From positions 1-64,000 of the forward strand of contig CALJEI010000002.1 in NCBI GenBank assembly GCA_938074605.1: a stretch of DNA of 64,000 nucleotides. Direction: 5' to 3'. The stretch's first letter is position 1, and every line of letters begins with the position of its first letter. The notes under the pieces are model-generated. The model saw only the letters and a list, made by a program, of their open reading frames with translations, did no database searches and was not told where the DNA came from. Made by a program: the position numbers and the translations under genes. Source of the stretch: an uncultured Ignisphaera sp. (GTDB taxonomy: Archaea > Thermoproteota > Thermoprotei_A > Sulfolobales > Ignisphaeraceae). This document shows, in pieces, positions 62,905-64,000 of this stretch.

Positions 62905-64000
62905 TTAAATTGGCTTAACATATCCCCATTTTTCAAGAGCTTTTCTAAGCTCTATATGTCTTTCAGCATATTCATCTAGTGGAATATTCTTTGCTATAGC
63001 CTCTAGTGCTTGTCTAACTGCTGCTGCACCTGCTCTAGGGCCATCTGGATGTCCAACAACCCCTCCACCAACCTGTATAACAATATCTTTACCCATAACT
63101 CTTACAACCTCTGGTAAAGTACCTGGGTGAAGACCTCCTGAAGATACAGGTACAGCTGGCTTTATGTGATAGAATGGCTGTTCAATGTGGAAGATGTCAT
63201 TTTCATCTGGTTTAAACTTCTCCTCTCTAAGCACTTTACAATGCCTTATTACATCAATGGTTTTTGCCTCTAGTTTCCCAACCTCTGGTGTCCCTACATG
63301 AAGCTGGTCAACCCCTATTATTCTAAACAGTTTTGCTAGTGTAAACATGGAGATGCCATGGTAAGGATTTCTTGTTATGGCAGCATGCATAGCCCTATGT
63401 GCATGTATTGCTAGTTTATATTCTTCAGCAAGGTCTCTTATATATGTAAGAGCAGACCATCCACATATAACAACATCAACCATGATATATGGATTTCCAT
63501 AGTCTGCCACAAGTTTTAGTCTTTTCTCCATTTCTCTAACATCAGCAGTTATATTTGCAAACCAGACCTTTCTCTCACCCGTCTCTTTTTCAACTCTATC
63601 AATAACCCTCATTATAGCCTTTGCCCTTGCCTCAAATCTACAGTAACTAGGGCTAGCAAGATTTTCATCATCCTTTATATAGTCTAGCCCCCCACTAAGA
63701 ATATCATATGCAAGCTTCTCAACCTCATCAGGGCTATAGCCAACTTTTGGCTTAGGAACTGTTCCAACGATAGGTCTATCATATACTTTAAATATATCTT
63801 TAACACCTTGAAGTCCTCTATAGGGCCCCTTAAAATACTTTATAAAGCTATAAGGAAGATATATATCCTCAACTCTAAGCCACTTAGCTCTCCTCATACC
63901 AAATATATTTCCAGCAACACTAGCTAGAAAACCAGGTATATTATTTTCCTCAAATAGCTCTACTGGATAGCCAATCTTCACTAGATAAGACCCATCACCA
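62905..64000 (-). CDS. rbcL: RuBisCO large chain, form III (5' end outside window)
   Basis: The enzyme carboxylates ribulose-1,5-bisphosphate; archaeal form III acts in the AMP/nucleoside salvage route. The frame is open to the window edge (GDGSYLVKIGYPVELFEE), so the apparent GTG start near 63981 is internal and about 80 N-terminal residues are missing. Catalytic features are present: TVPKPKVGY, the carbamylated Lys with metal ligands in GGLDYIKDDEN, HAHRAMHAA, GKLEA and SSGGLHPGTLP. All point to an active enzyme, not a RuBisCO-like protein. AMP phosphorylase and ribose-1,5-bisphosphate isomerase are not in the window. Confidence 0.95.
   Translation of the reverse strand, partial: GDGSYLVKIGYPVELFEENNIPGFLASVAGNIFGMRRAKWLRVEDIYLPYSFIKYFKGPYRGLQGVKDIFKVYDRPIVGTVPKPKVGYSPDEVEKLAYDILSGGLDYIKDDENLASPSYCRFEARAKAIMRVIDRVEKETGERKVWFANITADVREMEKRLKLVADYGNPYIMVDVVICGWSALTYIRDLAEEYKLAIHAHRAMHAAITRNPYHGISMFTLAKLFRIIGVDQLHVGTPEVGKLEAKTIDVIRHCKVLREEKFKPDENDIFHIEQPFYHIKPAVPVSSGGLHPGTLPEVVRVMGKDIVIQVGGGVVGHPDGPRAGAAAVRQALEAIAKNIPLDEYAERHIELRKALEKWGYVKPI

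Noticed and set aside
1-64000. CRISPR arrays, rRNA genes and complete insertion sequences
   Set aside because: I scanned for regular spaced repeats, rRNA-like conserved stretches and transposase genes with terminal repeats and saw none.

Overview
The window looks like chromosomal DNA of a hyperthermophilic crenarchaeon, most likely an Ignisphaera-like member of the Desulfurococcales. The reasons are an A+T-rich base composition, heavy use of ATA and AGA/AGG codons, frequent TTG and GTG starts preceded by a GGTG Shine-Dalgarno element, the archaeal purine enzyme PurP, a form III RuBisCO, a LacS-type beta-glycosidase, a tungsten aldehyde oxidoreductase, and a CCA-encoding tRNA. The genus is an inference from gene content; no rRNA gene is present to prove it. 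I see no CRISPR array, no complete insertion sequence and no prophage.

Layout. 1-4.7 kb: the last codons of a solute-binding protein, a radical SAM protein, a UppP-type phosphatase and several unknown small genes. 4.8-12.9 kb: an alpha-glucan phosphorylase-like enzyme, a GH1 beta-glycosidase, a GH36-type alpha-galactosidase, tRNA-Gly(CCC) and a large Pro/Thr-linker solute-binding protein. 13.6-18.7 kb: purP-purB, a winged-helix regulator and a polysaccharide flippase. 18.9-26.5 kb: a class V aminotransferase and a six-gene MoxR/DUF58 membrane operon. 26.8-34.8 kb: a GH106-like glycosidase divergent from a membrane GT2, a tungstate ABC transporter and an MFS carrier. 35.2-46.7 kb: radical SAM proteins, a ferritin-like/VIT1 fusion, an AEC carrier, a flavodiiron protein, a polyprenol-kinase-like protein, an ABC-2 exporter and a GH5-like hydrolase. 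46.9-58.8 kb: three FGGY sugar kinases, a LarA-type racemase, an FSA-type transaldolase, a ribose-type sugar ABC transporter whose permease carries an in-frame stop, and an MFS carrier. 59.1-64 kb: tungsten AOR with a class II aldolase, a MoaD-like protein, a HAD phosphatase and the 5'-truncated RuBisCO.

How the genes may work together. The window reads as a sugar-scavenging and deoxysugar-catabolism region. Glycosidases (GH1, GH36, GH106-like, GH5-like) would release sugars, ABC and MFS carriers would import them, and FGGY kinases would phosphorylate them. A rhamnulokinase sits in one operon with a second kinase and a LarA-family enzyme. A fuculose/rhamnulose-phosphate-type aldolase sits in one operon with a tungsten aldehyde oxidoreductase. 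Together these suggest a route deoxyhexose -> ketose-1-phosphate -> DHAP + lactaldehyde -> lactate -> racemised lactate. A tungstate transporter and a MoaD-like protein would supply the cofactor. I regard this inferred pathway as the most interesting hypothesis here. Other leads are an almost perfectly duplicated membrane anchor in two binding proteins, the interrupted permease, and the RuBisCO/phosphatase pair.
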